Shown here piece after piece: positions 9,139 through 17,469 of a DNA stretch of 64,000 nt. This stretch comes from Selenomonadales bacterium (GTDB taxonomy: Bacteria; Bacillota; Negativicutes; Selenomonadales; Selenomonadaceae): contig CAAGHH010000021.1 in assembly GCA_900769615.1 (NCBI GenBank), positions 1 to 64,000 of the forward strand, given 5' to 3'. The notes beneath the pieces are model-generated. The model was not told the DNA's origin. It worked only from the letters and a program-made list of their open reading frames with translations, and ran no database searches. The translations under genes were made by a program, and so were the position numbers. Each line of letters starts with the position of its first letter. Position 1 is the first letter of the stretch.

Positions 9139-10170
9139 CTAATTAAATTCTTTTGATATTTCTTTATATACTTGTTTAATTTTATTTTTATTTAAATCAA
9201 TCTCATCTAATACGGTATATCTGTCTTTCCGCATTTGCTTAGCATGCTGCATACAATAAACAAATGTAGATTCATCAATTTTCAATCGTTTTGGATTTAT
9301 ATCGATATTGAATTTATCTAAATATGTCTTTACTTCTCCATATTCTTTATGTGACATTTTTAGTATAGCAATAGTTCCTAAGGCAGTTTGTATACCATGT
9401 AAATTGCGTTGTTCACCATAATAATCCAAAGCATGACTAAATAAATGTTCTGCACCACTAACTGGTCGACTGCTGCCAGCAAAATCCATCGCTATTCCTG
9501 ATAAAACTAATGAATTTACCAGCACGTCAATAAATTCGTGACAAATTTTTGTATATTTAGTTCGCATTAAAACATCTACAGCATTTTGTGACATAAGATA
9601 TGCATAACCATTCATTACATCCTTATTTCTACTACAAGCCAATTTCCAATCTATCAATGCATTATAGTTTGATATTGTATCACCTATTCCTGCTTTTATT
9701 AAGTCCAATGGACCATTATATATAATGTCAGTATCTATAACAACCATATCAGCCATTGCACAACCTAAACTTTTAGCCTTATTATCCTGTCTTTTTAAAA
9801 CGGCTATCGGTGATGATAGACCATCATTAGCTGCCGTAGTTGGTATTGATAAAAATGGTTTTTTCGTTATATAAGCAGCATATTTACATACATCTAAAAC
9901 TCTGCCACCACCTAGACCAACAATACAATTGACATCAGTGGCTATAACTCTTTCAGCTATGTTCATCGCATAAACAATAGTATTATCATTAACTAGTTCT
10001 ACTTTTAATCTACCGACTTGTAATAACTGCCGTTTCACATCTAATCCATACAACTTATCAACAGTTTTTCCCGAAACATACAGTATTTTTCCTGTTATTC
10101 CATATTCGATTAATATTTTTGCTATCGCTTTAATAGCACCTGATTTTATACTAATAATTTGTGTTTTCAT
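9139..10170 (-). CDS. Iron-containing alcohol dehydrogenase of the glycerol-1-phosphate dehydrogenase (EgsA/AraM) family
   Basis: About 343 residues. The nucleotide-binding GGGRVLDVCKYAA, the PTTAANDGLSSP block and the metal-binding histidines in GAEHLFSHALDYY and LHGIQTALG match the NAD(P)-dependent glycerol-1-phosphate dehydrogenase family rather than general alcohol dehydrogenases. It would reduce dihydroxyacetone (phosphate) to a glycerol derivative. I use ATG 10170; a TTG at 10185 overlapping the upstream stop (TTGA) is the alternative. Neighbours supply a nucleotidyltransferase, a phosphatase and a CDP-glycerol-type transferase. Confidence 0.82.
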   Translation of the reverse strand: MKTQIISIKSGAIKAIAKILIEYGITGKILYVSGKTVDKLYGLDVKRQLLQVGRLKVELVNDNTIVYAMNIAERVIATDVNCIVGLGGGRVLDVCKYAAYITKKPFLSIPTTAANDGLSSPIAVLKRQDNKAKSLGCAMADMVVIDTDIIYNGPLDLIKAGIGDTISNYNALIDWKLACSRNKDVMNGYAYLMSQNAVDVLMRTKYTKICHEFIDVLVNSLVLSGIAMDFAGSSRPVSGAEHLFSHALDYYGEQRNLHGIQTALGTIAILKMSHKEYGEVKTYLDKFNIDINPKRLKIDESTFVYCMQHAKQMRKDRYTVLDEIDLNKNKIKQVYKEISKEFN

Positions 10171-10181
10171 GAAAACTATTC

Positions 10182-11405
10182 TCAACTATTATTTTCAATA
10201 AATAACTTATTGCATATCAGCTCATAGGAATATTCTTGATCATAAATTGTAGCTTTTTGTTTTTTACTATTATTTTTAAATAATTCAATATTTTTATTTT
10301 CTATAAAATTAGTCATATATTCATTAAGCTCATTATGATTGTACGCACAAAAATCACCTACAACATTCTTGTAATCACATATAAAACCGCGTTCTTTTTC
10401 TATATAATTTTGATAATCTGGACTATAAAATATAACTGGTTTATTCAAAAAAAAAGCATCATAGCATACTGATGAATAGTCTGTAATCAATAAATCAATA
10501 TTAGGCAATAAAACATTTATATCAAAATCATTATGCAAATAATAAAAATTACTACCTTTAAAAGATTTTATTCTATTTTTTTCTGCTACATGAGCTTTCT
10601 CTAACCACAAAATATTATTATCTAAAATAAGATTTCTAATTTTCTCAGATTCTAATGGATGACTATATATTCCATTTTCTCTAAATGTTGGTAAATATAT
10701 TAAAACCTTATTATATAATTTAAATGTATCTAATACAGCTTTCTCTTGTTTTAATAATTTTATTGGAAATTCATTGCGTGGATATCCACACATAATAAAA
10801 TTTTCTTCACTTAAACCATGAAATAATTTACATCTTTCAGTACAAACTTTACCTACAGATGCATACTTAGCTAAGTTCCATTTACCTGGTGAAAATATAC
10901 TCATAAATTTTTTATTCATTCTAAGTTTATACAATACTTTTTTTAGCAAATCATCATTACAATGATTTTTATTTGTGAATCCACCTGCTTTTAGTGGTAT
11001 ACCATGCCATAAATTATATTTTACTGCACCACTTGAAAATTGCCCCATAATATCTCCTTTATATTGCTTTGTAGCAAAATTCATGTTGCAATCTATATGA
11101 TAGCCAGCTCGAAAATGATAATAAAAACTCTTTAAGTCATGCATTTGATAACAATCATATCCCATATCTTTTAGCATATTATATACTGATGAATTTCTTG
11201 TTACCCAAACGACCTTCTTTATGCCATAGTCTGATCCATGCTCATGCAAATATTGAAATAAATAACGTGAATTATCTGCAAACTTTTCTCCCATCCACGC
11301 TCCGAATAAAACTATCGTTTTATCACGCTTTATAACTAAATTTACAAGATTTGTAAAAAAATTTATACTAGGAGCTATTAGGCGCAGTATAATTCCTTCT
11401 ATCAT
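10182..11405 (-). CDS. CDP-glycerol:glycerophosphotransferase family protein (TagB/TagF-like)
   Basis: A 407-residue GT-B-like transferase. WHGIPLK in the middle and LLITDYSSVCYDAFF with NKPVIFYSPD near the C-terminus are hallmark motifs of the Glyphos_transf family that transfers glycerol phosphate (or ribitol phosphate) from a CDP donor. There is a single amphipathic N-terminus and no extra repeat domain, so it probably adds single units to an oligosaccharide. ATG 11405 overlaps the upstream stop as ATGA. It makes a phosphoglycerol-decorated surface glycan likely. Confidence 0.87.
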   Translation of the reverse strand: MIEGIILRLIAPSINFFTNLVNLVIKRDKTIVLFGAWMGEKFADNSRYLFQYLHEHGSDYGIKKVVWVTRNSSVYNMLKDMGYDCYQMHDLKSFYYHFRAGYHIDCNMNFATKQYKGDIMGQFSSGAVKYNLWHGIPLKAGGFTNKNHCNDDLLKKVLYKLRMNKKFMSIFSPGKWNLAKYASVGKVCTERCKLFHGLSEENFIMCGYPRNEFPIKLLKQEKAVLDTFKLYNKVLIYLPTFRENGIYSHPLESEKIRNLILDNNILWLEKAHVAEKNRIKSFKGSNFYYLHNDFDINVLLPNIDLLITDYSSVCYDAFFLNKPVIFYSPDYQNYIEKERGFICDYKNVVGDFCAYNHNELNEYMTNFIENKNIELFKNNSKKQKATIYDQEYSYELICNKLFIENNS

Positions 11406-12604
11406 TTATCATCACTCCGAAAAATATTTTTGTATTCATCGGCAATAAATTGCCAACTATACGCATTTTTTATTCGTTCCTTAGCTTTTTTAGCCAACTC
11501 ATCAATCTTATCATCATTTAGTTTATCTGCGTTTTCTAAAAGTGTAGCTAAATTTCCAGTTTCTTTTGTCCAATATATAGCTCCATCTTCACCACATTCC
11601 CTATTAAAGCCAACATCTAAAAGCAAATTCAATTTAGTGCTGCCCAAAGCTTCCAATAAACTCGGATTTGTTCCTCCTACTTCATGTCCATGCAAATATC
11701 CATATGCATTTTCACGAATTTTTTTTAATAGTTCCCTATCATATACTGTACCAACAAATTTAATTCGACTATCTATTGAAAATCCTAATTTACTATCTAG
11801 TTTATGCAAAAATTTATCATCCTTAGTAGTTATAATAACCAAATCTCGTTTTATTTTAGTCATCATAAACTCACGTATCATTGTTTCAAAATTATTTTCT
11901 GGAACAAAACGACCTACAATAAGGTAATATCTGCCCTTAACTAAATTCCATTCATTATACCAATTACACAATTTAGATGAATTATCAGTTAACACTGATT
12001 TATCAGTTTCCGCACCATATGCAATATATGTAGTTTTAGGTTTATATTGTAGATAACTTCTTTTAACATATTGTTCAATATTTTTACTATCACAAACGAC
12101 TAAATCAGCATGTTTAATCATTAATTGCTCAGATTTTTTCCAATACCAACGAATAAATTTAGACCACTTTGCTCGTTTCCACTCATGACCATCAGGATTC
12201 AAATACATTTTGCCACCTAATTTTGCTAATTGTTTCTTATATTTACCTACAAATGGACCTATCCGGCAAGCTAATACATATACTATTGGGTGCTTTATAT
12301 CATGCATTCGAATATACTTTATACATAAATTAAAAGCTCGACAATCATAAAACACAGCTTCGGCTGCACCAATACTTGGAACATTCACTTTAAAACAATC
12401 GGCATGATGGTAACTAAATCTATACGACCTTTTCTTCATATCAGGTGCTACACCACGACCATTAGCCTTACAAGCAACATGGTATTTTATAAGATTTACA
12501 TTTTCATGACATTCTGTCAATTTATCAACAAAAGTTTCATACCCTCCATAAGAGCCTGGTATTCCTTTCGCACCTATGATAAACACGTGTTGTATATCCT
12601 GCAT
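11402..12604 (-). CDS. DUF1972 / rhamnosyltransferase-like glycosyltransferase
   Basis: About 400 residues. The N-terminus IIGAKGIPGSYGGYETFVDK is the DUF1972 signature found in Cps2T-like rhamnosyltransferases, followed by a GT4 domain with GRFVPENNF and HGHEVGGTNPSLLEA. ATG 12604 is preferred over the longer frame because homologues begin there and it lies two bases after the wzz stop. In streptococcal capsule systems this family adds an early rhamnose to the lipid-linked first sugar; that role here is by analogy. Confidence 0.83.
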   Translation of the reverse strand: MQDIQHVFIIGAKGIPGSYGGYETFVDKLTECHENVNLIKYHVACKANGRGVAPDMKKRSYRFSYHHADCFKVNVPSIGAAEAVFYDCRAFNLCIKYIRMHDIKHPIVYVLACRIGPFVGKYKKQLAKLGGKMYLNPDGHEWKRAKWSKFIRWYWKKSEQLMIKHADLVVCDSKNIEQYVKRSYLQYKPKTTYIAYGAETDKSVLTDNSSKLCNWYNEWNLVKGRYYLIVGRFVPENNFETMIREFMMTKIKRDLVIITTKDDKFLHKLDSKLGFSIDSRIKFVGTVYDRELLKKIRENAYGYLHGHEVGGTNPSLLEALGSTKLNLLLDVGFNRECGEDGAIYWTKETGNLATLLENADKLNDDKIDELAKKAKERIKNAYSWQFIADEYKNIFRSDDK

Positions 12605-12606
12605 AC

Positions 12607-14016
12607 TCACTTTGCACCTTTCTGCTTTACCTCTCTCCAATATTTCTTAATTGCAATCCCCATAGCAATTAAGATACCTAAGGCAAAACCAATAGCAGCA
12701 TTACGACCTTTTTTCGGCGAAGCTGGCATATCTTCTAGTGGCAAATTAGCTGAATCTACAATCTGTATATCCATTGAATCCTTAGCTTCTTGTATTTTAG
12801 CAGCCTCAGCTTGCGATACTAAATTAGTATATATGGTTTGCTTCATATCAGCTTCTTGTTTTAATTCCATATAATTACGTACTGTTTCTGGAAAATCATC
12901 TAATTTTTCCTGCTCGTTTTTATACTTATCTTGCACTGCATCTGAGCTTACTTGTGCTACTTTAAGACCTACCTCTGCATTTAATTTTTTACTAATAAGT
13001 GCTGCTTGTTGCGGACTCATCGACGCTGTTTCAGAGCTAACAATTGCATCCACTTCTTTTGCCAAGTTACTTTTAAGTTGGCTCAATTCATTTTTAGCAA
13101 TCTTTAATTCTGGATTTGCTTCTGTATACCTAGCATTTAAAGTAACTAATGTTACTTCCTTATCAGCTATTTGTTGACGCAAATTTTGCACAGTTTCATT
13201 GTCATTAATCTGATAAGTACGACTTTTCATATTCAGATTATCTAATTGCTTACTAGCTACATCCAGCTCTGCCTGCTCAGCTTCTTGTTGTGTTTTTAAA
13301 TCTGCCAGCTTATTAGAAAATGCATCCATACTAGTAACCGCTACCTTAACCTGCTCAGCAGGTGCATAAACTTTATTTTCTTTTTGATATTCAGCGAATT
13401 TTTTTCCAGCCTCTACTGATTCATCATAAGCTACCTTTATGCGTTCATCTAAAAATTTAACTAATAACGATTGAGTTTTTTGATTGAGATCAGTTTGCAT
13501 ATTGAGGAAATTATCTGCTACAGCTTGAGAAATTTTCTGTGCTTTTTCAGGAGTATCACCTGTTGCTGTTATTGAAATTATATTGGTTCCCTTTACATTA
13601 ACAATCTTTAGGTTTTTTTCTGCCCACTTAGACGAATCTGCTACTGTATGAGCTTTTTTTTCTTCAGCACTGCTTAATAAACCATCTTTATATTCTAAAC
13701 TTTCTACTATAGGATCTAGCACAGCACGACTTTTCATTAATGCAATATAATTATCAACCACTGCATTACCACTACTTCCACTTAATGTTGCCATAGCTTG
13801 CATAGCCGAATTGCTTAATGGATTTTGTCCAGATACTGTTTGCACAACAGTGGTCGATTCATAACTTTTAGGTAATATAAAACTCACACCTAAAAATAAT
13901 GCCGCCAATCCACAAGATAATTTTCCAGCAAGACACTTTCGCTCCCAAAATAATGACACAATACGTCCCATATCAATTTCAAATTCTTCCTGCTTTTCCT
14001 TTAAATCTAAATCCAT
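12607..14016 (-). CDS. wzz: Chain-length determinant / polysaccharide co-polymerase, Wzz-like
   Basis: A 469-residue protein with an N-terminal membrane segment (about residues 33-50), a long periplasmic coiled-coil-rich domain (about 180-400) and a C-terminal membrane segment (about 445-462), the Wzz/GumC layout. The Pro-rich entry to the second helix (DMPASPKKGRNAAI) is typical. No tyrosine-kinase domain is fused. It is the first gene of the polysaccharide locus and sits behind an AT-rich promoter region carrying a nine-G tract. It would set polymer length with Wzy. Confidence 0.88.
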   Translation of the reverse strand: MDLDLKEKQEEFEIDMGRIVSLFWERKCLAGKLSCGLAALFLGVSFILPKSYESTTVVQTVSGQNPLSNSAMQAMATLSGSSGNAVVDNYIALMKSRAVLDPIVESLEYKDGLLSSAEEKKAHTVADSSKWAEKNLKIVNVKGTNIISITATGDTPEKAQKISQAVADNFLNMQTDLNQKTQSLLVKFLDERIKVAYDESVEAGKKFAEYQKENKVYAPAEQVKVAVTSMDAFSNKLADLKTQQEAEQAELDVASKQLDNLNMKSRTYQINDNETVQNLRQQIADKEVTLVTLNARYTEANPELKIAKNELSQLKSNLAKEVDAIVSSETASMSPQQAALISKKLNAEVGLKVAQVSSDAVQDKYKNEQEKLDDFPETVRNYMELKQEADMKQTIYTNLVSQAEAAKIQEAKDSMDIQIVDSANLPLEDMPASPKKGRNAAIGFALGILIAMGIAIKKYWREVKQKGAK

Positions 14017-14117
14017 TACTTCAGCTCCCTGTTTTAATTATTAATTAGACTTAATCGTGTAATGTTTTATTGATTATTTTTTATGCTTAATAACCATTAT
14101 TTAGTACACATATTTTT

Positions 14118-14178
14118 ATCATATTTTTTACACTATAATTATGTCTATTATATTAGCACAGATGACCCCCCCCCGCAA
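14118..14178 (-). promoter_or_regulatory. Promoter region of the polysaccharide operon with a 9-G tract
   Basis: On the minus strand TAGACA (14147-14142) and TATGAT (14123-14118) are 18 bases apart, a good sigma-70 match about 100 bases before wzz. Just upstream, TTGCGG (14178-14173) is 17 bases from TAATAT (14155-14150) and 20 bases from TATAAT (14152-14147), with seven of nine consecutive G (14174-14166) inside that spacer. Which promoter is used is not known. If the upstream one is, tract length would set the -35/-10 spacing. Confidence 0.55.
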
Positions 14179-14240
14179 GACAGTACCCTTAAAAATTTAA
14201 CTGTCATTGCTCAAAGCTAGGGTGCTGCCAATTTTAATGC

Positions 14241-14271
14241 AAAAAAATACAGCCCGTAATTTTACGGACTG
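14241..14271 (-). terminator. Terminator of the thiSGHE operon
   Basis: Read on the minus strand, an eight-pair stem (14271-14264 with 14257-14250, one G-U) is followed by seven U. It lies 13 bases past the thiE stop and separates the thiamine operon from the polysaccharide locus. Confidence 0.85.
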
Positions 14272-14283
14272 CAAATTGTTTTA

Positions 14284-14886
14284 TTATTCTATTTTCCAGG
14301 TATCGCCATGCATTAATCCACTCATTATACAGGCGCCTTTAGCGCCTGTGGCAATTACATGTTTTAGTCTGGCTGGGGTTATCCCGCCAATTGCATATAC
14401 GGGAATATTTATTTGCTCGGTGATATTTTGCAAAAATTCTATGCCCCGTCCAGGCAAGCCTTGTTTGCAAGCGGTGTCATAGATATGTCCCGCTACTATA
14501 TAGGTACAGCCTAAGGCAACTGCTTCTTTGGCATCAGCTAACGAATGACAGGATGTACCAAGACCAGCTAGCGCTATTTTTTTTCGTTCATTTGCTGGTA
14601 TATTGCGCAATACTGGCAGTGGCAGATGTATTGCCAGCTTAGGATAATTATTTTTCAGCTGCGAAAAATAATGCAAAATTACTTTCACATTGTATTTTTC
14701 ACCGATAGCTGCTACTGCTGCCGCTAGTTTTGTATATTCTGCCAAGGTCATATCTTTTTCCCGAAGTATTATCGCAGCTGGTTTTTTTTGAGCTATTTTT
14801 TCAATGCGGTTCAAAAAATTGCCCGAGCAAAGTTTGCGGTTAGTTACACATATCAGCTTTGACCAATCAATGTTATTTTCAGACAT
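14284..14886 (-). CDS. thiE: Thiamine phosphate synthase-like protein (ThiE/TenI)
   Basis: About 200 residues of the ThiE/TenI TIM-barrel family: ICVTNRKLC at the start, AIILREKDM, then GTSCHSLADAKEA, YIVAGHIYDT and AIGGITP at the C-terminal phosphate site. ThiE joins the thiazole and pyrimidine halves to thiamine phosphate. The usual HLGQxD segment reads HLPLP here, so a TenI-like aminotransferase/isomerase role cannot be excluded. ATG 14886 or 14898 are both possible starts and both overlap the end of thiH. It is the last gene of a TPP-riboswitch-controlled operon. Confidence 0.8.
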   Translation of the reverse strand: MSENNIDWSKLICVTNRKLCSGNFLNRIEKIAQKKPAAIILREKDMTLAEYTKLAAAVAAIGEKYNVKVILHYFSQLKNNYPKLAIHLPLPVLRNIPANERKKIALAGLGTSCHSLADAKEAVALGCTYIVAGHIYDTACKQGLPGRGIEFLQNITEQINIPVYAIGGITPARLKHVIATGAKGACIMSGLMHGDTWKIE

Positions 14887-16153
14887 AAAGATAATCATTC
14901 AGCACTGGCTGAAGTCCTTCTGCTGCCATATCCCGATACATTTTTGTAAGCGATCTTTCATCGGAGATCTCAAACTGTTCATCACCGACTTTATCTTCTT
15001 CCTTGCCAGTGTATTTTTCTTCATGATCACCGATACCAGTTGACACACCAGCTGATATTTTCGTAGCACATATCTTGGCAATTCCATTGCGGAATGTTGC
15101 GCTTTCACGGGATGATACGGTTATGCCAACATACGGCAGGAAAATTCTGTAGGCACATAGAATCTGGCAAAGCTGTTTTTCACCAACATCCAGCGGATTG
15201 ATTTTTTCATTGTTAATAATCGGACGCAACCGCGGGCACGAAAGCGAAAACTCCGCTTGCGGATATTTGCGCTGCAAGTACCATACATGCAATGCGGTAG
15301 CTAAAGCGTCTTTTCTAAAATCAGACAATCCCAGGAGCGCTGAAAAGCCTACACCACGCATCCCGCCCATGAGTGCCCTTTCCTGCGCTTCAAAGCGATA
15401 CGGCCAAACTCTTTTATGCCCTAATAAATGCAAGGTTTCATACTTTTTCAGATCATAGGTTTCCTGAAATACCGTTACATAATCTGCACCACATTCATGC
15501 AAATATTTATAATCAGCAACATTCGTTGGATAAATCTCGAGTCCCACATTGCGGAAATATTTGCGAGCGAGCTTGCAAGCTTCACCAATATATTTTATGT
15601 CGCTTTTGGTCTTGCTTTCACCGGTCAGAATTAAAATTTCTTCCATACCGCTATCAGCGATAACCTTCATTTCGTGTTCAATCTGCTCTGATGTAAGCTG
15701 CAGCCGCTTAATGTCATTGTAGCAGTTAAAACCGCAGTATACGCAGTAATTTTCGCAATAATTAGCAATATAAAGCGGGGTAAACAGGTATACTGTATTG
15801 CCAAAATGCCGGCTAGTTTCAAGCTTGGCTCTTTGTGCCATTTCCTCTAAAAAGGGGGCCGCGGCCGGTGACAAAAGCGCTTTAAAATCCTCGACACTGC
15901 AAGTCTTGTGATCAAGTGCCCTGCGCACATCAACTGCCGTATATTTTGTATAATCATAGGCCTCCATCTGCGCTATGACCTTATTTCTTACTTCGGGTGA
16001 AATCTGCTCCATATCCGGGAAGTATTCCATTGGATCCTTGCGGCACGATGGATCATTTTCTAGTTTATGCTTGCGCTCAAGCGCTTTTTCACTAAGCTTA
16101 GCTGAATCAATAAAAAAATTATTTTCCTTTTTTTCTTCTTTTTCTTCGCTCAC
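14879..16153 (-). CDS. thiH: 2-iminoacetate synthase ThiH (radical SAM)
   Basis: A 424-residue radical SAM enzyme that cleaves tyrosine to dehydroglycine for thiazole synthesis. The [4Fe-4S]-binding CxxxCxxC is CENYCVYC near residues 112-119, followed by GFNCYN. The length and C-terminal biotin/thiamine-synthesis-associated region fit ThiH. The start is GTG 16153 with AAGGGGG seven bases upstream, twelve bases after the thiG stop. Use of ThiH rather than ThiO fits an anaerobe. Confidence 0.93.
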   Translation of the reverse strand: MSEEKEEKKENNFFIDSAKLSEKALERKHKLENDPSCRKDPMEYFPDMEQISPEVRNKVIAQMEAYDYTKYTAVDVRRALDHKTCSVEDFKALLSPAAAPFLEEMAQRAKLETSRHFGNTVYLFTPLYIANYCENYCVYCGFNCYNDIKRLQLTSEQIEHEMKVIADSGMEEILILTGESKTKSDIKYIGEACKLARKYFRNVGLEIYPTNVADYKYLHECGADYVTVFQETYDLKKYETLHLLGHKRVWPYRFEAQERALMGGMRGVGFSALLGLSDFRKDALATALHVWYLQRKYPQAEFSLSCPRLRPIINNEKINPLDVGEKQLCQILCAYRIFLPYVGITVSSRESATFRNGIAKICATKISAGVSTGIGDHEEKYTGKEEDKVGDEQFEISDERSLTKMYRDMAAEGLQPVLNDYLYV

Positions 16154-16165
16154 GATGCTGCCCCC

Positions 16166-16948
16166 TTAGTCATGCAAAAAGCCTGTCAGCGGATCAGATG
16201 CTGCCGCTCCCCGCGTAAGCACTCGTCCTAAGCCTGATAGATAAGCTTTGCGGCCAGCACTTATAGCCTCTTTAAAAGCTGATGCCATGAGCGTAAGGCT
16301 CCCCGCTGTTGCCAAAGCCGTATTAGCCATGATAGCGGCTGCGCCCATCTCCATCGCTTCACAAGCCTGTGACGGCGAGCCAATGCCAGCATCGACTATT
16401 ATCGGCAAATCAATTTCATCAATCAAAATCTGGATAAATTCCTTAGTCGCCAAGCCTTTATTGGAACCAATCGGCGCTGCCAGTGGCATAATAGAAGCTG
16501 CACCTGCATTTACTAAATCGCGGGCTACGTTTAAGTCAGGGTACATATAAGGCATTACGACAAAACCTTCTTTAGCCAAAATCTCCGTAGCTTTGATGGT
16601 TTCAGCATTATCCGGCAGCAAATATTTGCTATCACGCATAATTTCAATTTTTACAAAATCGCCACAGCCAAGTTCACGAGCAAGGCGGGCAATGCGAACC
16701 GCTTCTTCGGCATTACGTGCTCCTGATGTATTAGGCAGCAAGGTGACAGACTTAGGGATATAATCTAAAATATTTTCTTTTTCCTTGGTATTAGCCCGTC
16801 TTACGGCTAAAGTAACTATTTCAGCACCAGCATCCTTTACTGCCGCCTCGATTAACTGCAAGGAATACTTGCCTGAGCCTAAAATAAAACGGGAATGAAA
16901 GGTATGTCCACCTAAAGACCAAGTATCTTCATTATTATTTTCTGTCAT
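16166..16948 (-). CDS. thiG: Thiazole synthase ThiG
   Basis: A 260-residue TIM-barrel enzyme that condenses deoxyxylulose phosphate, dehydroglycine and ThiS thiocarboxylate into the thiazole phosphate. Conserved segments include SRFILGSGKY, a Schiff-base lysine region FVKIEIM, LLPD and the phosphate-binding VDAGIGSPSQA and NTALATA. ATG 16948 follows GAGGAG by six bases and is preferred over the adjacent in-frame TTG. Confidence 0.94.
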   Translation of the reverse strand: MTENNNEDTWSLGGHTFHSRFILGSGKYSLQLIEAAVKDAGAEIVTLAVRRANTKEKENILDYIPKSVTLLPNTSGARNAEEAVRIARLARELGCGDFVKIEIMRDSKYLLPDNAETIKATEILAKEGFVVMPYMYPDLNVARDLVNAGAASIMPLAAPIGSNKGLATKEFIQILIDEIDLPIIVDAGIGSPSQACEAMEMGAAAIMANTALATAGSLTLMASAFKEAISAGRKAYLSGLGRVLTRGAAASDPLTGFLHD

Positions 16949-16990
16949 CAAAATCTCCTCAGCTTTCCTAAAATATATTATGCACAGCTA

Positions 16991-17188
16991 TTAACAGCCA
17001 CCGCCCATAAAGCAGACAATCTCAACCACATCGCCATTCTGCATAATAGTTGTATCATAATCAGCTTTAGGTAAAATTTTTTCATTATATTCTACCGCAA
17101 TAGCTCTAGCATCGTACCCAGCCTGCTTGAGCCAAGTGCTTATCGTTAATCCCGCTGCATTTTTAGCTTCACCATTTATTTTTACCAT
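16991..17188 (-). CDS. thiS: Sulfur carrier protein ThiS with an extra C-terminal cysteine
   Basis: A 65-residue ubiquitin-fold protein. ThiS carries sulfur as a C-terminal thiocarboxylate on a Gly-Gly tail. Here the tail reads MGGGC, so a cysteine follows the glycines and would have to be removed or tolerated before adenylation. No thiF is present in the window. The ATG follows a GGGGGG ribosome-binding site, and the gene is first in the operon after the riboswitch. Confidence 0.9.
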   Translation of the reverse strand: MVKINGEAKNAAGLTISTWLKQAGYDARAIAVEYNEKILPKADYDTTIMQNGDVVEIVCFMGGGC

Positions 17189-17206
17189 AAAATCCCCCCT
17201 GTATAC

Positions 17207-17234
17207 AAAAAGAGACCACCTGACCGGCAGTCCC
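17207..17234 (-). terminator. Terminator of the TPP riboswitch expression platform
   Basis: On the minus strand a nine-pair stem (17234-17226 with 17220-17212, three G-U pairs) is followed by five U, between the aptamer and thiS. It is placed to stop transcription when thiamine pyrophosphate is bound. Confidence 0.85.
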
Positions 17235-17255
17235 TAAAGATTCATTCTTAGTGAA

Positions 17256-17360
17256 GAAACGCTTCCCTACGTTGGCATTATCCAAATCAGGTTACGGGTC
17301 GAAACCATAAGCTTCCTCTCAGCCAGCTACGCTAATGCCACCGGCTCCCCTCGCTCTATC
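17256..17360 (-). ncRNA. TPP riboswitch (THI element)
   Basis: The minus strand carries the conserved elements of the thiamine pyrophosphate aptamer in order: GAGGGGAGCC, GGCTGAGAGGAAGC, GACCCGTAACCTGAT, TGGATAATGCCA and GCGTAGGGAAGCG (with one change to ACGTAGGGAAGCG). It is followed by an intrinsic terminator and then thiS, so it controls thiSGHE at the transcription level. Confidence 0.96.
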
Positions 17361-17370
17361 AATTTATTCA

Positions 17371-17400
17371 ATTATAACGCTAATATTAGGAATTTGTCAA
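17371..17400 (-). promoter_or_regulatory. Promoter of the thi operon
   Basis: A perfect TTGACA (17400-17395) and perfect TATAAT (17376-17371) are separated by 18 bases on the minus strand. Transcription would begin a few bases before the TPP aptamer. Confidence 0.85.
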
Positions 17401-17469
17401 AAATCATGGCAAATATTTCCCCTGCGGGATACATTACCCGCAAACGGTTAATACCTTGCCGCGATTATC

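Noticed and set aside
13000..14016. Possible tyrosine-kinase (BY-kinase) fusion in the Wzz-like protein
   Set aside because: No Walker motifs or Tyr-rich tail are present; the protein ends soon after the second membrane helix.
14899..15108. 69-residue frame inside thiH on the same strand
   Set aside because: Alternate-frame shadow of the clearly coding thiH sequence.
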